The notes: generated from the sequence alone by a model not told the origin. Shown: positions 1 through 6,940, counted from the stretch's first letter. The stretch: 15,636 nt of DNA from Actinomycetes bacterium (GCA_024640745.1 JAHEEL010000028.1:1-15636), one strand, 5' to 3'. A program made the numbers and translations.

Positions 1-19
1 CCGTCCCGGGAGGAATTGC

Positions 20-1759
20 ATGTCATTCGAGTCGATACCGCAGAAGGTACTGAACGCCGGCGCAACGAGGCCTTCCGTCGATGCCTACGCGGTGAGACGC
101 GAAGACCAGTGGGTCGGCACCAGCTGGTCGGACTACACCGATCAGATCCGGGCCGCAGCGCGGTCGCTCATCGCACTCGGTGTCGAGCCGGGTGGGACGG
201 TCTCGATTCTGGGCACGAACACCCCGGAGTGGGTCATCTTCGACGTTGCGGCCATGGCCGTTCGCGCCATGCCGGCCGGTATCTATCCGACCAGTGCACC
301 CGACGAGTGTGCCTATGTGATCAATCACTCGGGCTCGACGGTGGTGCTCGTTCAAAACGACGACCAGCTTGCGAAGATCCTCGAGGTGCGCGACGGGCTA
401 GAGCATCTTCGCCACATCGTGCTGATGCCCGGAACCTCGTCGGATGCCGAAGGGGTGATGACGTGGGACGAGTTCATCGGTCGGGGATCCGGCCTCGAGA
501 CCGGCGAGGTCGACGAGCGGCTGTCGGCCATCGAAAGACGCGACGGCGCCACGCTCATCTACACCTCCGGGACGACCGGGCCGCCAAAGGCAGTCGTCTT
601 GCCACATGAGGCGCTCGTCTTCCTGATCGAGGCGGTATACGAGTTCATACCTCTCTCAACGGCGGACTCGGCCGTCTCCTACCTGCCGCTTTCCCACATC
701 GCCGAGCAGATCGTCTCGATCCACGCACCGGCGGTCATGGGGCTCAAGGTCTACTTCGAACCGGACATCTTCCGACTCGCGGACACGTTGAAGGAGGTCC
801 GGCCGACGGCTTTCTTTGCGGTGCCGCGCGTCTGGGAGAAGTTCTACGCCGCCGTATCCGAGAAGCTCGGCGAAGCATCCGGTGTGCAGGCTGCGATCGC
901 CAACAGAGCGCTTTCGGTCGGCCGCGATCACACCGCAGCGTTGAACCGCGGCGAGCAGCCGGGGGGCTGGCTCGGCGCCCAGTACGGACTGTTCGACAGA
1001 CTGGTGTATTCGAAGGCGAAGGAGGCAATGGGTCTCGATCGGTGTCGATTCATGTTCTCGTCTGCTGCCCCGCTCGACCCGTCGATTGCCGACTTCTTTG
1101 CCGGTCTCGGGATGCAAGTGCTCCAGCTCTACGGCCAATCGGAGTGCACCGGCGTGTGTGCCTTCAACAAGCCGAATCAGAATCGTGTCGGATCTGTTGG
1201 CCCCGCTGTGCCGGGGGTGGAGCTGCAGATCGCGGAGGACGGTGAGATCCTCACGCGCGGCCCAAACAACTTCCTTGGCTACTTGAACAACCCCGAGGCG
1301 ACGGCCGAGGCGCTCAGCGAGGACGGATGGCTTGCAACGGGTGACATCGGCGAGATCGACGACGATGGCTTCCTGTTCATCACCGATCGCAAGAAGGACA
1401 TCATCATCACGGCCGGTGGGGAGAACGTCACGCCCTCGTTGATCGAGATGTCGTTGCAGACGAACCCGCTCATTGGGACGGTGGTCGTGATCGGCGACCA
1501 GCGCCCCTATCTCACCGCTCTCATTTCGGTTGATCCAGAGGCTGCGGCCGGGATGAGCGGCGAAGAGGTCCAGGCCTCGGTGCAATCCGCCGTCGATGAG
1601 GCCAATGCCTCGAACGCTCGAGTACGGCAGCTCAAGAAGTTCGTTGTTCTGGACGAACCGCTGTCGATCGAGCACGGCGAATTGACACCGACGATGAAGG
1701 TGAAGCGCAAAGTGGTCGCGGAGCACTTCTCCGAGCAAATTGAGGCGATGTATTCCTGA
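20..1759 (+). CDS. Long-chain fatty acid-CoA ligase (FadD15-like, AMP-forming)
   Basis: Activates a fatty acid to its acyl-CoA through an acyl-adenylate, feeding lipid synthesis or beta-oxidation. The 579-aa product has the full ANL set: P-loop YTSGTTGPPK at residues 181-190, YGQSE at 371-375, TGD at 440-442, DRKKD at 456-460 followed by GGEN at 466-469, and a C-terminal LTPTMK whose Lys560 fits the catalytic A10 lysine. Length and the long-chain-type middle region resemble mycobacterial FadD15 (about 600 aa) more than short-chain acetyl-CoA synthetases. The ATG is set by a strong GGGAGGAA Shine-Dalgarno at 8-15. A thioesterase gene begins 16 bp after the stop, so ligase and thioesterase are probably co-transcribed. 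The chain-length preference cannot be read from the sequence. Confidence 0.95.
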   Translation: MSFESIPQKVLNAGATRPSVDAYAVRREDQWVGTSWSDYTDQIRAAARSLIALGVEPGGTVSILGTNTPEWVIFDVAAMAVRAMPAGIYPTSAPDECAYVINHSGSTVVLVQNDDQLAKILEVRDGLEHLRHIVLMPGTSSDAEGVMTWDEFIGRGSGLETGEVDERLSAIERRDGATLIYTSGTTGPPKAVVLPHEALVFLIEAVYEFIPLSTADSAVSYLPLSHIAEQIVSIHAPAVMGLKVYFEPDIFRLADTLKEVRPTAFFAVPRVWEKFYAAVSEKLGEASGVQAAIANRALSVGRDHTAALNRGEQPGGWLGAQYGLFDRLVYSKAKEAMGLDRCRFMFSSAAPLDPSIADFFAGLGMQVLQLYGQSECTGVCAFNKPNQNRVGSVGPAVPGVELQIAEDGEILTRGPNNFLGYLNNPEATAEALSEDGWLATGDIGEIDDDGFLFITDRKKDIIITAGGENVTPSLIEMSLQTNPLIGTVVVIGDQRPYLTALISVDPEAAAGMSGEEVQASVQSAVDEANASNARVRQLKKFVVLDEPLSIEHGELTPTMKVKRKVVAEHFSEQIEAMYS

Positions 1760-1775
1760 AGCCGAGCGTCCCGCA

Positions 1776-2252
1776 ATGGGTGGATCGGTGGCGGTTCAGG
1801 ACCGGTATCCCGACGACGTGGCCCACTGCTACGGCTGCGGGCGGCTCAACGATGCGGGGTACCAGATCAAGACCCGGCTCGCCGGAGAAGGCACGGCTAC
1901 GGTGTTCATGCCGCAACCATTCCATACGGCGATTCCCGGCTTCGTCTACGGCGGATTGGTGGCGTCGATCATCGACTGCCACTCGACCGGCTCCGCCGCG
2001 ATCTTTGCCATGCAACGCAATGGTTTGGTCCTCGGCTCTGATCCGTCGCCCCGTTTCGTCACCGCACACCTCGAGGTCGACTACCGGCTCCCGACGCCGC
2101 TTGCTGAGATGCATCTGACCGGACGACTCGTCGAGATCACGGGGCGGAAGGTGGTCGTCGAGACCGATCTCTCGGTCGATGGCACCGTGACCGCAAACGG
2201 ATCCGCTGTCCTCGTCGAGATTCCCGAGGATCAGTTCTCAGCGTCGACGTAG
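1776..2252 (+). CDS. PaaI-family hotdog-fold thioesterase
   Basis: Probable acyl-CoA thioesterase of 158 aa. The hotdog signature is YGGLVASIID (58-67), matching the HGGxxxxxxD pattern of PaaI/YbgC relatives with Tyr in place of His, followed by the strand VTAHLEVDYRLPTPL (95-109). The N-terminus has CYGCGRLN (18-25), the CxxCG-N motif of one thioesterase subgroup. An upstream in-frame TTG at 1740 would overlap the ligase gene, but the ATG at 1776 gives a normal family N-terminus; GTG at 1788 is also possible. No Shine-Dalgarno sequence is evident, so translation may be coupled to the ligase gene. Hydrolysing the CoA esters made by the neighbour is the simplest role, but the substrate is unknown. 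Confidence 0.85.
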   Translation: MGGSVAVQDRYPDDVAHCYGCGRLNDAGYQIKTRLAGEGTATVFMPQPFHTAIPGFVYGGLVASIIDCHSTGSAAIFAMQRNGLVLGSDPSPRFVTAHLEVDYRLPTPLAEMHLTGRLVEITGRKVVVETDLSVDGTVTANGSAVLVEIPEDQFSAST

Positions 2253-2255
2253 ATC

Positions 2256-2267
2256 GGGGATATCCCC
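2256..2267. repeat. 12-bp perfect palindrome after the thioesterase stop
   Basis: GGGGATATCCCC begins three bases after the TAG stop of the thioesterase gene. As RNA it gives only a 4-bp G/C stem with an AUAU loop and no U-tract, so it is weak as a terminator. It could be a protein-binding palindrome. Function unknown. Confidence 0.4.
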
Positions 2268-2428
2268 TATCCGGGTCGGTGTCGCTACCAGGGCCCGTCG
2301 ATACCCTTTCTGATGCTCCCCTGCAGTCGGGTCGGACCTGACCGGTTGCCTCGACCGGCCCGAACGATCTGTCCATCCACTCGTCCGGTGGGAGCTGAGA
2401 ATCGAGTTGTTCACCGGACCGGGTAGCA

Positions 2429-2451
2429 CCCTCCCTCCCTCCCTTCCTCCC
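2429..2451 (-). other. Canonical G-quadruplex motif (minus strand)
   Basis: The + strand has five CCC runs at 2429-2431, 2433-2435, 2437-2439, 2441-2443 and 2449-2451, so the minus strand reads as five GGG runs. The first four are separated by single bases, the loop length that usually gives the most stable quadruplexes. The motif occupies almost exactly the loop (2428-2451) of the hairpin 2419-2427/2452-2460. For genes transcribed on the + strand, the G-rich strand is the template. Confidence 0.6.
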
Positions 2452-2512
2452 GCTGCCCGGATCGGTGGGCTGCGGACGGCCGTTCGGCCCCAACCGCCCG
2501 GTCGTCCGAGTC

Positions 2513-2553
2513 GACCGTCCCGTGCCGTGTCCCCCCTTCGGCACGGGACGGTC
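2513..2553 (+). terminator. Perfect 15-bp hairpin (terminator-like, no U-tract)
   Basis: The arms GACCGTCCCGTGCCG (2513-2527) and its exact reverse complement (2539-2553) enclose an 11-nt loop containing six C. This is the strongest inverted repeat seen in the window. It lies 45 bp upstream of the hydrolase start and is followed by a C/T-rich stretch, not a U-run. It could terminate the ligase-thioesterase transcript or a leader RNA, or serve as a protein-binding site. Confidence 0.5.
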
Positions 2554-2586
2554 ACCCCTCTCGCATACGCGAAAGGTGGAGGGGAC

Positions 2587-2592
2587 TACCCT
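2587..2592 (+). promoter_or_regulatory. Leaderless -10 box for the hydrolase gene
   Basis: TACCCT fits the actinobacterial TANNNT -10 pattern and ends 6 nt before the ATG at 2599. No Shine-Dalgarno sequence and no TTGACA-like -35 is visible, so transcription would begin at or next to the start codon. Confidence 0.4.
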
Positions 2593-2598
2593 CGAGGC

Positions 2599-3474
2599 AT
2601 GGACCGAACGATCCACTCGACGAACGGAGTGGACCTCTGTGTCGCCGACGAGGGATCCGGCCATCCGGTCGTCTTCATTCATGGCTTTCCGGAGTTGGCG
2701 TATTCGTGGCGGCATCAGATCCCGGCGGTTGCCGAATCCGGGTTCCGGGCCATCGCCTACGACCAGCGAGGCTACGGCGGATCGTCGAAGCCGGGCCACA
2801 TCGACGCCTACGGGCTCCTCGACCTCGTCGGTGATGCCCTCGGCGTCCTCGATGCCCTCGGGCTGGAACGCGCCACCTTTGTCGGTCATGACTGGGGGAG
2901 CCTCGTCGTCTGGACCGCCGCCATCATGCATCCCGATCGCGTCGAGCGAGTCGTCAGCCTGAATGTGCCGTATCGAGGCTGGTGCGCCGGGTTCCCCACC
3001 ACCGACGTCATCCGGGACCAACTCTCAGACCGATTCGGATACGTCCTGGCGTTCCAACACGTGGGCGCCACCGAAGCCGCATTTGAGTCCGACCCGGATG
3101 CCTGGCTGCGAACGGTGTACTCGGGGATTGCAGCCACTCCGGGCTTCATGAGCGATGCCGAATTCGGTGTCTACCGGGACGCATTCACGGCCGGTGGCCT
3201 CTTCGGTCCGCTCGGACCGTATCGCAATATCGACGCCAACGCCGCTGCAACTGAAGGACTGGCGAACGCGCCGATCATCCAGCCCACCCTTATGATTACG
3301 GCAGATCGGGATCCGATCTTGCCGGCGCGGCTGGCCGACGGCATGGACCGGTGGGTGCCGAACCTTCGGGTGGCGGCCGTCACCGCAAGCGGTCATTGGA
3401 CGCAGCAGGAGCAGCCCGACCAGGTGACCGGCGCGATCGTCACCTTCCTACGAACAGAGTCGAGGTCATCATGA
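2599..3474 (+). CDS. Alpha/beta hydrolase, epoxide-hydrolase-like
   Basis: A 291-aa alpha/beta hydrolase. It has the oxyanion-hole motif HGFPE (28-32), a DQRGYGGS strand (55-62), the nucleophile elbow GHDWG with Asp98 (an Asp nucleophile as in epoxide hydrolases and haloalkane dehalogenases), an acid residue in TADRDP (Asp236 or Asp238), and His266 in SGHW. Tyr148 in FGYVLAFQ and Tyr208 in PYRN sit where the two epoxide-activating lid tyrosines of soluble epoxide hydrolase lie, favouring an EphA-type enzyme over a dehalogenase. An in-frame extension to 2407 would add 64 low-complexity Pro/Arg residues and cross strong hairpins, so the ATG at 2599 was chosen. The stop overlaps the next ATG (ATGA), which indicates translational coupling to the acyltransferase. 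Substrate unknown. Confidence 0.88.
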   Translation: MDRTIHSTNGVDLCVADEGSGHPVVFIHGFPELAYSWRHQIPAVAESGFRAIAYDQRGYGGSSKPGHIDAYGLLDLVGDALGVLDALGLERATFVGHDWGSLVVWTAAIMHPDRVERVVSLNVPYRGWCAGFPTTDVIRDQLSDRFGYVLAFQHVGATEAAFESDPDAWLRTVYSGIAATPGFMSDAEFGVYRDAFTAGGLFGPLGPYRNIDANAAATEGLANAPIIQPTLMITADRDPILPARLADGMDRWVPNLRVAAVTASGHWTQQEQPDQVTGAIVTFLRTESRSS

Positions 3475-4229
3475 AAGCAGTCCGAGATTGGCTCTTCACC
3501 GTTCCGACCGTTGCCGCGTTCGGGCTCACGCTCGGCGTGTTCCATCTCCTCGGTCTCATCGCCTTGCCGTTCGGAATCAGACCGTTCGAGAAGGTCATGG
3601 CGATGCTGCAGCGAACGCTGCTCGCTGTGTTCCGCATCGCCGGCGTCGAGGTCGAGACCGAGGGGAAGGATCGCTTCGCCAGCGACGGCGGATTCATCTT
3701 CGTGTCGAACCACCAATCGATGTACGACGTGCCGATCTTCGGAGGTCTACTCCCTCGGAACTACCCCAAGTATGTGGCAAAGAAGGAGCTTGCGCGCGGC
3801 CTGCCCAGCGTGTCGCTGAACCTCCGGTACGGCGGGAACGCCCTGATCGACCGCGACCATCGCGACCAGGCGATGGATGCGATCAGGAACATGGCATCCG
3901 AGGCCGAACGACGCGACGTGTCGGTCGTGATCTTCCCCGAAGGCACCCGATCTCGAGAAGGGGAGCTCGGCGACTTTCGCCCGGGTGGCCTCGCGGCCAT
4001 CATGCAGGCGGCGCCGAGCCTTCCGATCATCCCGACGGCGATCGAGGGATCCTGGCGCGTGTTCCAGCGCAACATGTTCCCGATTCCGTTCGGCTCGAAA
4101 GTCCGGATCCGATTCGGGGAGCCGATCGTACGCGCGACGGGGGAATCGCCACTCGAAGTCCTCGAACGATGCCAGACGTGGATCGAGCGCACGCTCGGTG
4201 AGTGGCGAACTGCAGAGGGCACCGCCTGA
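3471..4229 (+). CDS. plsC: 1-acyl-sn-glycerol-3-phosphate acyltransferase (PlsC family)
   Basis: Transfers an acyl group to lysophosphatidate or a related lysolipid at the inner membrane face. The 252-aa protein has an N-terminal hydrophobic segment (about 9-35), then the LPLAT blocks: NHQSMYD (80-86) with the HX4D pair His81/Asp86, NALIDR (123-128), FPEGTR (155-160), and a Pro-rich SLPIIPTAIEGS block near 173-184. The start ATG overlaps the hydrolase TGA by 4 bp. PlsY, the enzyme before it in phosphatidate synthesis, lies on the same strand 8 kb downstream. Family paralogues acylate other lysolipids, so true PlsC activity is likely but not certain. Confidence 0.92.
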   Translation: MKAVRDWLFTVPTVAAFGLTLGVFHLLGLIALPFGIRPFEKVMAMLQRTLLAVFRIAGVEVETEGKDRFASDGGFIFVSNHQSMYDVPIFGGLLPRNYPKYVAKKELARGLPSVSLNLRYGGNALIDRDHRDQAMDAIRNMASEAERRDVSVVIFPEGTRSREGELGDFRPGGLAAIMQAAPSLPIIPTAIEGSWRVFQRNMFPIPFGSKVRIRFGEPIVRATGESPLEVLERCQTWIERTLGEWRTAEGTA

Positions 4230-4235
4230 TACGCT
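4230..4235 (+). promoter_or_regulatory. Leaderless -10 box for the NYN gene
   Basis: TACGCT starts on the base after the acyltransferase stop and ends 6 nt before the ATG at 4242. There is no Shine-Dalgarno sequence. It would give the NYN gene its own leaderless transcript although it lies only 12 bp downstream of plsC. Confidence 0.4.
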
Positions 4236-4241
4236 GCGGTC

Positions 4242-5255
4242 ATGGAAGAAGAACGCATCGGCCTGTTCATCGACTATGAGAACCTCGCGATCGGCGCGAG
4301 GGAAGACCTCGGAATCGAATTCGACTTCAAACCCGTTGCCGACGCCCTCGCCGAGCGCGGACGCGTGGTCGTGCGGCGCGCCTATGCCGACTGGACGTAC
4401 TTCGAGAAGGACCGTCGGATGCTCACCGACAACCAGGTCGAACTCATCGAGATTCCGCAGCGAAAGGGCTCGGTTCGCAAGAACGCCGCCGACATCAAGA
4501 TGGCCGTCGACGCGATCGAGCTCGCCTTCGAGCGTGACTACGTGACGATGTTCGTCGTCTGCTCGGGCGACTCAGACTTCACGCCGCTGGTTCACAAGTT
4601 GCGCGAGCTCAATCGACGCGTCGTTGGTGTGGGCATGAAGGGATCGACGTCGAAGCTGCTCCCGGCGGCCTGCGACGAGTTCCTGTTCTACGAGAACCTC
4701 TCCGGCGTCGACATGCCGGATCGCAAGCCGAAGAAGGAGCGTCCCAAGGCCGAACGACCGGCTGCTACCAGAACGGAATCGCCCGATGCCATCATCGTTC
4801 CGACGCTGGCCGGTCTCATTCGCGCGGGAAACGGCGACGTGCGCGCATCGAGCCTGAAGCGAGCGCTGCTGCGCAAAGATCCGACGTTCACCGAGACCGA
4901 GTACGGCTTCCGGGCCTTCGGTGAGCTCATGCGGCATCTCGCCGACCAGGGCGTCGTCGAACTCGACTACGAGGACTCCCAGGGCGATCCTGCGGTTCGA
5001 TTTCCCAAGTCGGGCAGAGGTGAGGAGGCCGGTTTCGGGATGCTCCACGACGCCGTGGCAACGCTCGGCAAGGGCGGCTCGACCGTCGCGCTGTCCGGGC
5101 TGAAGAACGAGATGCGGAAGCGAGACAGCGGATTCTCCGAGAAGAAGCTCGGCTACTCCGGATTCCTTCAATTCGTGAAGGCGGCGGCTGCGAGCGGCTA
5201 CATCGACCTCCTCTGGGACGACGAAACCGACGACTACGTGCTCTCTGCGCCGTAG
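4242..5255 (+). CDS. NYN-domain putative RNase with two OST-HTH/LOTUS domains
   Basis: A 337-aa protein with an N-terminal PIN-like NYN (LabA/DUF88) domain at about 5-145. The acidic metal-binding residues are visible: Asp11 in FIDYEN, Asp84 in KNAADIKMAVD (80-90), and Asp110/Asp112 in CSGDSDF. A Lys/Arg/Pro-rich linker (about 160-182) leads to two tandem winged-helix modules of OST-HTH/LOTUS type, at about 183-255 and 263-337. Each opens with a hydrophobic helix and carries the aromatic GFRAFGELM or GYSGFLQFV helix. NYN domains are predicted or shown RNases, and LOTUS domains bind RNA and proteins, so an RNA-processing or RNA-decay role is likely. It follows the lipid genes closely, with no obvious functional link. 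Confidence 0.88.
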   Translation: MEEERIGLFIDYENLAIGAREDLGIEFDFKPVADALAERGRVVVRRAYADWTYFEKDRRMLTDNQVELIEIPQRKGSVRKNAADIKMAVDAIELAFERDYVTMFVVCSGDSDFTPLVHKLRELNRRVVGVGMKGSTSKLLPAACDEFLFYENLSGVDMPDRKPKKERPKAERPAATRTESPDAIIVPTLAGLIRAGNGDVRASSLKRALLRKDPTFTETEYGFRAFGELMRHLADQGVVELDYEDSQGDPAVRFPKSGRGEEAGFGMLHDAVATLGKGGSTVALSGLKNEMRKRDSGFSEKKLGYSGFLQFVKAAAASGYIDLLWDDETDDYVLSAP

Positions 5256-5321
5256 AAGCGCGCATCTTCTGCGGGAAACTCCCGGCGTCCCCTCCGCTGC
5301 GCGCCGGCCCGGCGGCCGTTG

Positions 5322-5345
5322 CTCGCGCATCCCCCACTGCGCGGG
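5322..5345. terminator. Hairpin between convergent NYN and asnS genes
   Basis: CTCGCGCA (5322-5329) pairs with TGCGCGGG (5338-5345), 8 bp including one G-U, around an 8-nt loop. It lies in the 104-bp gap between two convergent genes. A second, weaker inverted repeat, CCGGCG (5282-5287) with CGCCGG (5302-5307), lies beside it. There is no U-tract. It is a plausible bidirectional stop, and is not of the 7-bp repeat type found at the other two convergent gaps. Confidence 0.4.
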
Positions 5346-5359
5346 AGAGGCCTGTGCAC

Positions 5360-6754
5360 CTAGAACTCGACGTTGCGCGGCGTCCGCGGGAACGGAATGA
5401 CATCGCGGATGTTCTGCATGCCGGTGGCGAATTGCACCACACGTTCCAGGCCGAGGCCGAATCCCGAGTGCGGTGCGCTGCCGAAGCGGCGCAGGTCGAG
5501 ATACCACCAGTAGTGCTGCTCGTCCAGGCCCTTGATGCGCATGCTCTCCGCCAGCACGTCGAGCCGCTCCTCGCGCTGGCTTCCCCCCACGATCTCGCCG
5601 ATGCGCGGCACCAGCACGTCCATGGCGGCCACCGTCTTTCCATCGTCGTTTCTGCGCATGTAGAACGCCTTGAAGTCGAACGGGAAGTCGATGACGATCA
5701 CCGGCTTCATGAACACCTTCTCGGTCAGGTAGCGCTCATGTTCTGACTGCAGGTCCTCGCCCCACGCCGGTGGGAACTCGAACGAGGTATCGGCTCGTTC
5801 GAGGATTCCAACCGCCTCGGCATAGGTGATGCGCTCGAAATCGCCGTCGACGACCGATGCGAGTGAATCGAGCAGGCCTTCGTCGACCCACTGGTTGAAG
5901 AACTCCAGGTCCGCCCCGTTGTGGTCGAGGACGTAGCGAATGAGGTACTTGACGTAGTCCTCGGCAAGATCGCTGTTGTCGCCGATGTCGGCGAACGCCA
6001 TCTCGGGCTCGACCATCCAGAACTCAGCGAGGTGCCGCCGTGTGTTCGAGTTCTCCGCCCGGAACGTCGGGCCAAAGGTGTAGACCCGATCGACGGCGAG
6101 GGCGTACGCCTCGGCGCTGAGCTGCCCGCTCACGGTCAGAAACGCCGGCTGCGCGAAGAAATCCTGCGAGTAGTCGACGGCGCCGTTTTCGACGCGGGGC
6201 GGTGCGGCCGGATCGAGTGTGGTCACGCGAAACATCTCGCCGACCCCCTCGGCATCGCTCGCCGTGATCAGCGGCGTGTGGAGGTAGAGGAAGTCGCGAT
6301 CCTGGTAGAACCGGTGCGTTGCGTAGGAGAGTGCGTTGCGCACGCGCGCCACCGCGCCGATCGTGTTGGTACGCGGCCGCAGATGTGCGATTTCACGAAG
6401 GTGCTCGAAGGACATGCGCTTCTTCTGCAGCGGGTAGGTCTCCGGGTCGGCGAGGCCGAACGGCTCCACTTCGGTGGCCCTGATCTCGACGCGCTGGCCC
6501 TTGCCCGGTGATTCAGTGAGCGTTCCGGTGATCCGCGCGGAGCTGCCGATGGTGAGGTTCAGGACGTCGGATTCGTAGTTCGACAGCTCGTTGTCCGCGA
6601 TGATCTGCAGGCCGGTCATCGTCGATCCATCGGTGAGCTCGATGAACGAGAATCCCCCCTTCGAGTCCCGGCGGGTCCTCACCCATCCGGCCACGGTCAC
6701 GGTCTCCCCGAAGTCCTCCCGCTCGAGGACATGCTTCACGAGTTCACGGTGCAT
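5360..6754 (-). CDS. asnS: Asparaginyl-tRNA synthetase
   Basis: Charges tRNA-Asn with asparagine in the cytosol. The 464-aa protein is a class IIb synthetase. It has an N-terminal OB-fold anticodon-binding domain (about 17-100, starting VTVAGWVRTRRDSKGG), motif 2 FGPTFRAENSNTRRHLAEF (227-245), motif 3 GFGLGLERVVQF (431-442) and the AsnRS-type C-terminus DVIPFPRTP (451-459). Length matches the family. The ATG is supported by AAGGAG (complement of 6761-6766) 6 nt upstream. It is transcribed alone, divergent from the 128-aa gene, and converges on the NYN gene. No T-box signature is seen upstream. Confidence 0.97.
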   Translation of the reverse strand: MHRELVKHVLEREDFGETVTVAGWVRTRRDSKGGFSFIELTDGSTMTGLQIIADNELSNYESDVLNLTIGSSARITGTLTESPGKGQRVEIRATEVEPFGLADPETYPLQKKRMSFEHLREIAHLRPRTNTIGAVARVRNALSYATHRFYQDRDFLYLHTPLITASDAEGVGEMFRVTTLDPAAPPRVENGAVDYSQDFFAQPAFLTVSGQLSAEAYALAVDRVYTFGPTFRAENSNTRRHLAEFWMVEPEMAFADIGDNSDLAEDYVKYLIRYVLDHNGADLEFFNQWVDEGLLDSLASVVDGDFERITYAEAVGILERADTSFEFPPAWGEDLQSEHERYLTEKVFMKPVIVIDFPFDFKAFYMRRNDDGKTVAAMDVLVPRIGEIVGGSQREERLDVLAESMRIKGLDEQHYWWYLDLRRFGSAPHSGFGLGLERVVQFATGMQNIRDVIPFPRTPRNVEF

Positions 6755-6777
6755 CCACTACTCCTTGACGGGTCGAG

Positions 6778-6783
6778 ACGATA
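6778..6783 (-). promoter_or_regulatory. Possible asnS -10 box
   Basis: Read on the minus strand, this is TATCGT, about 11 bp upstream of the asnS Shine-Dalgarno. A -35 at 17-bp spacing (complement of 6801-6806, CCGCCA) matches TTGACA at only three positions, so this is tentative. Confidence 0.25.
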
Positions 6784-6808
6784 GCCCGGGTCGATGCGTG
6801 TGGCGGTC

Positions 6809-6833
6809 CGAACGACGCACGCGCGCTCGTTCG
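6809..6833. repeat. 7-bp inverted repeat in the asnS upstream region
   Basis: CGAACGA (6809-6815) and its exact complement TCGTTCG (6827-6833) flank an 11-nt G/C-rich loop. They lie in the 201-bp divergent region between asnS and the 128-aa gene. It may be an operator or incidental in GC-rich DNA. Nothing else is evident between 6834 and 6900. Confidence 0.3.
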
Positions 6834-6904
6834 TCCACCAGATGTTGGAGATGACGATCTCGTCGCTTGCCGACGCGGGCGCTCGAGCCGTGTCCGGATT
6901 CCTT

Positions 6905-6933
6905 TTGCTTCAAGGGCTCTTACGAATTACACT
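6905..6933 (+). promoter_or_regulatory. Promoter of the 128-aa orphan gene
   Basis: TTGCTT (6905-6910) and TACACT (6928-6933) are separated by exactly 17 bp. The -10 fits TANNNT and the sequence around it is locally AT-rich. A start site near 6940 would leave a leader of about 16 nt holding the Shine-Dalgarno. It is the only place in the window where a -35, a -10 and a Shine-Dalgarno line up well. Confidence 0.55.
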
Positions 6934-6940
6934 CGTGTAA
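6927..6940. promoter_or_regulatory. Operator-like inverted repeat over the -10 box
   Basis: TTACAC and GTGTAA are perfect 6-bp inverted arms with a 2-bp centre. The site covers the -10 box and the expected transcription start of the 128-aa gene. A dyad there could act as a repressor site. No regulator gene is adjacent, so the factor is unknown. Confidence 0.5.

Larger units (their letters stand above)
2327..2553 (+). ncRNA. Candidate structured RNA or multi-hairpin intergenic element
   Basis: This fills most of the 346-bp gap between the thioesterase and hydrolase genes and has no credible ORF. Five consecutive helices can be drawn by eye: 2327-2335 with 2355-2363; 2384-2390 with 2412-2418; 2419-2427 with 2452-2460; 2473-2481 with 2500-2508; and 2513-2527 with 2539-2553. 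The first, third and fourth helices each contain one pair that is G-U if the + strand is transcribed and A-C if the minus strand is, which favours a + strand RNA. Helix 3 starts on the base after helix 2 closes, so they could stack coaxially. No known riboswitch, tmRNA, RNase P or SRP signature was recognised. It could equally be a set of DNA-level inverted repeats or a terminator cluster. Confidence 0.35.

Noticed and set aside
656..1738. Long minus-strand open frame (360 aa) inside the acyl-CoA ligase gene
   Set aside because: Antisense shadow of a fully motif-supported gene in high-GC DNA; Arg/His-rich with no recognisable domain.
2407..2598. N-terminal extension of the hydrolase by 64 residues
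   Set aside because: The sequence is low-complexity Pro/Arg, crosses several strong hairpins and is absent from the family; the ATG at 2599 is better.
2253..2598. tRNA, tmRNA, RNase P or SRP RNA gene
   Set aside because: No T-loop GTTCRA motif, RNase P core or SRP tetraloop sequence was seen; the helices do not fit those folds.
2137..3021. Minus-strand open frame (294 aa) across the structured gap and the hydrolase gene
   Set aside because: Gly/Arg/Pro-rich, overlaps a clear hydrolase on the other strand and has no domain; a GC-bias artefact.
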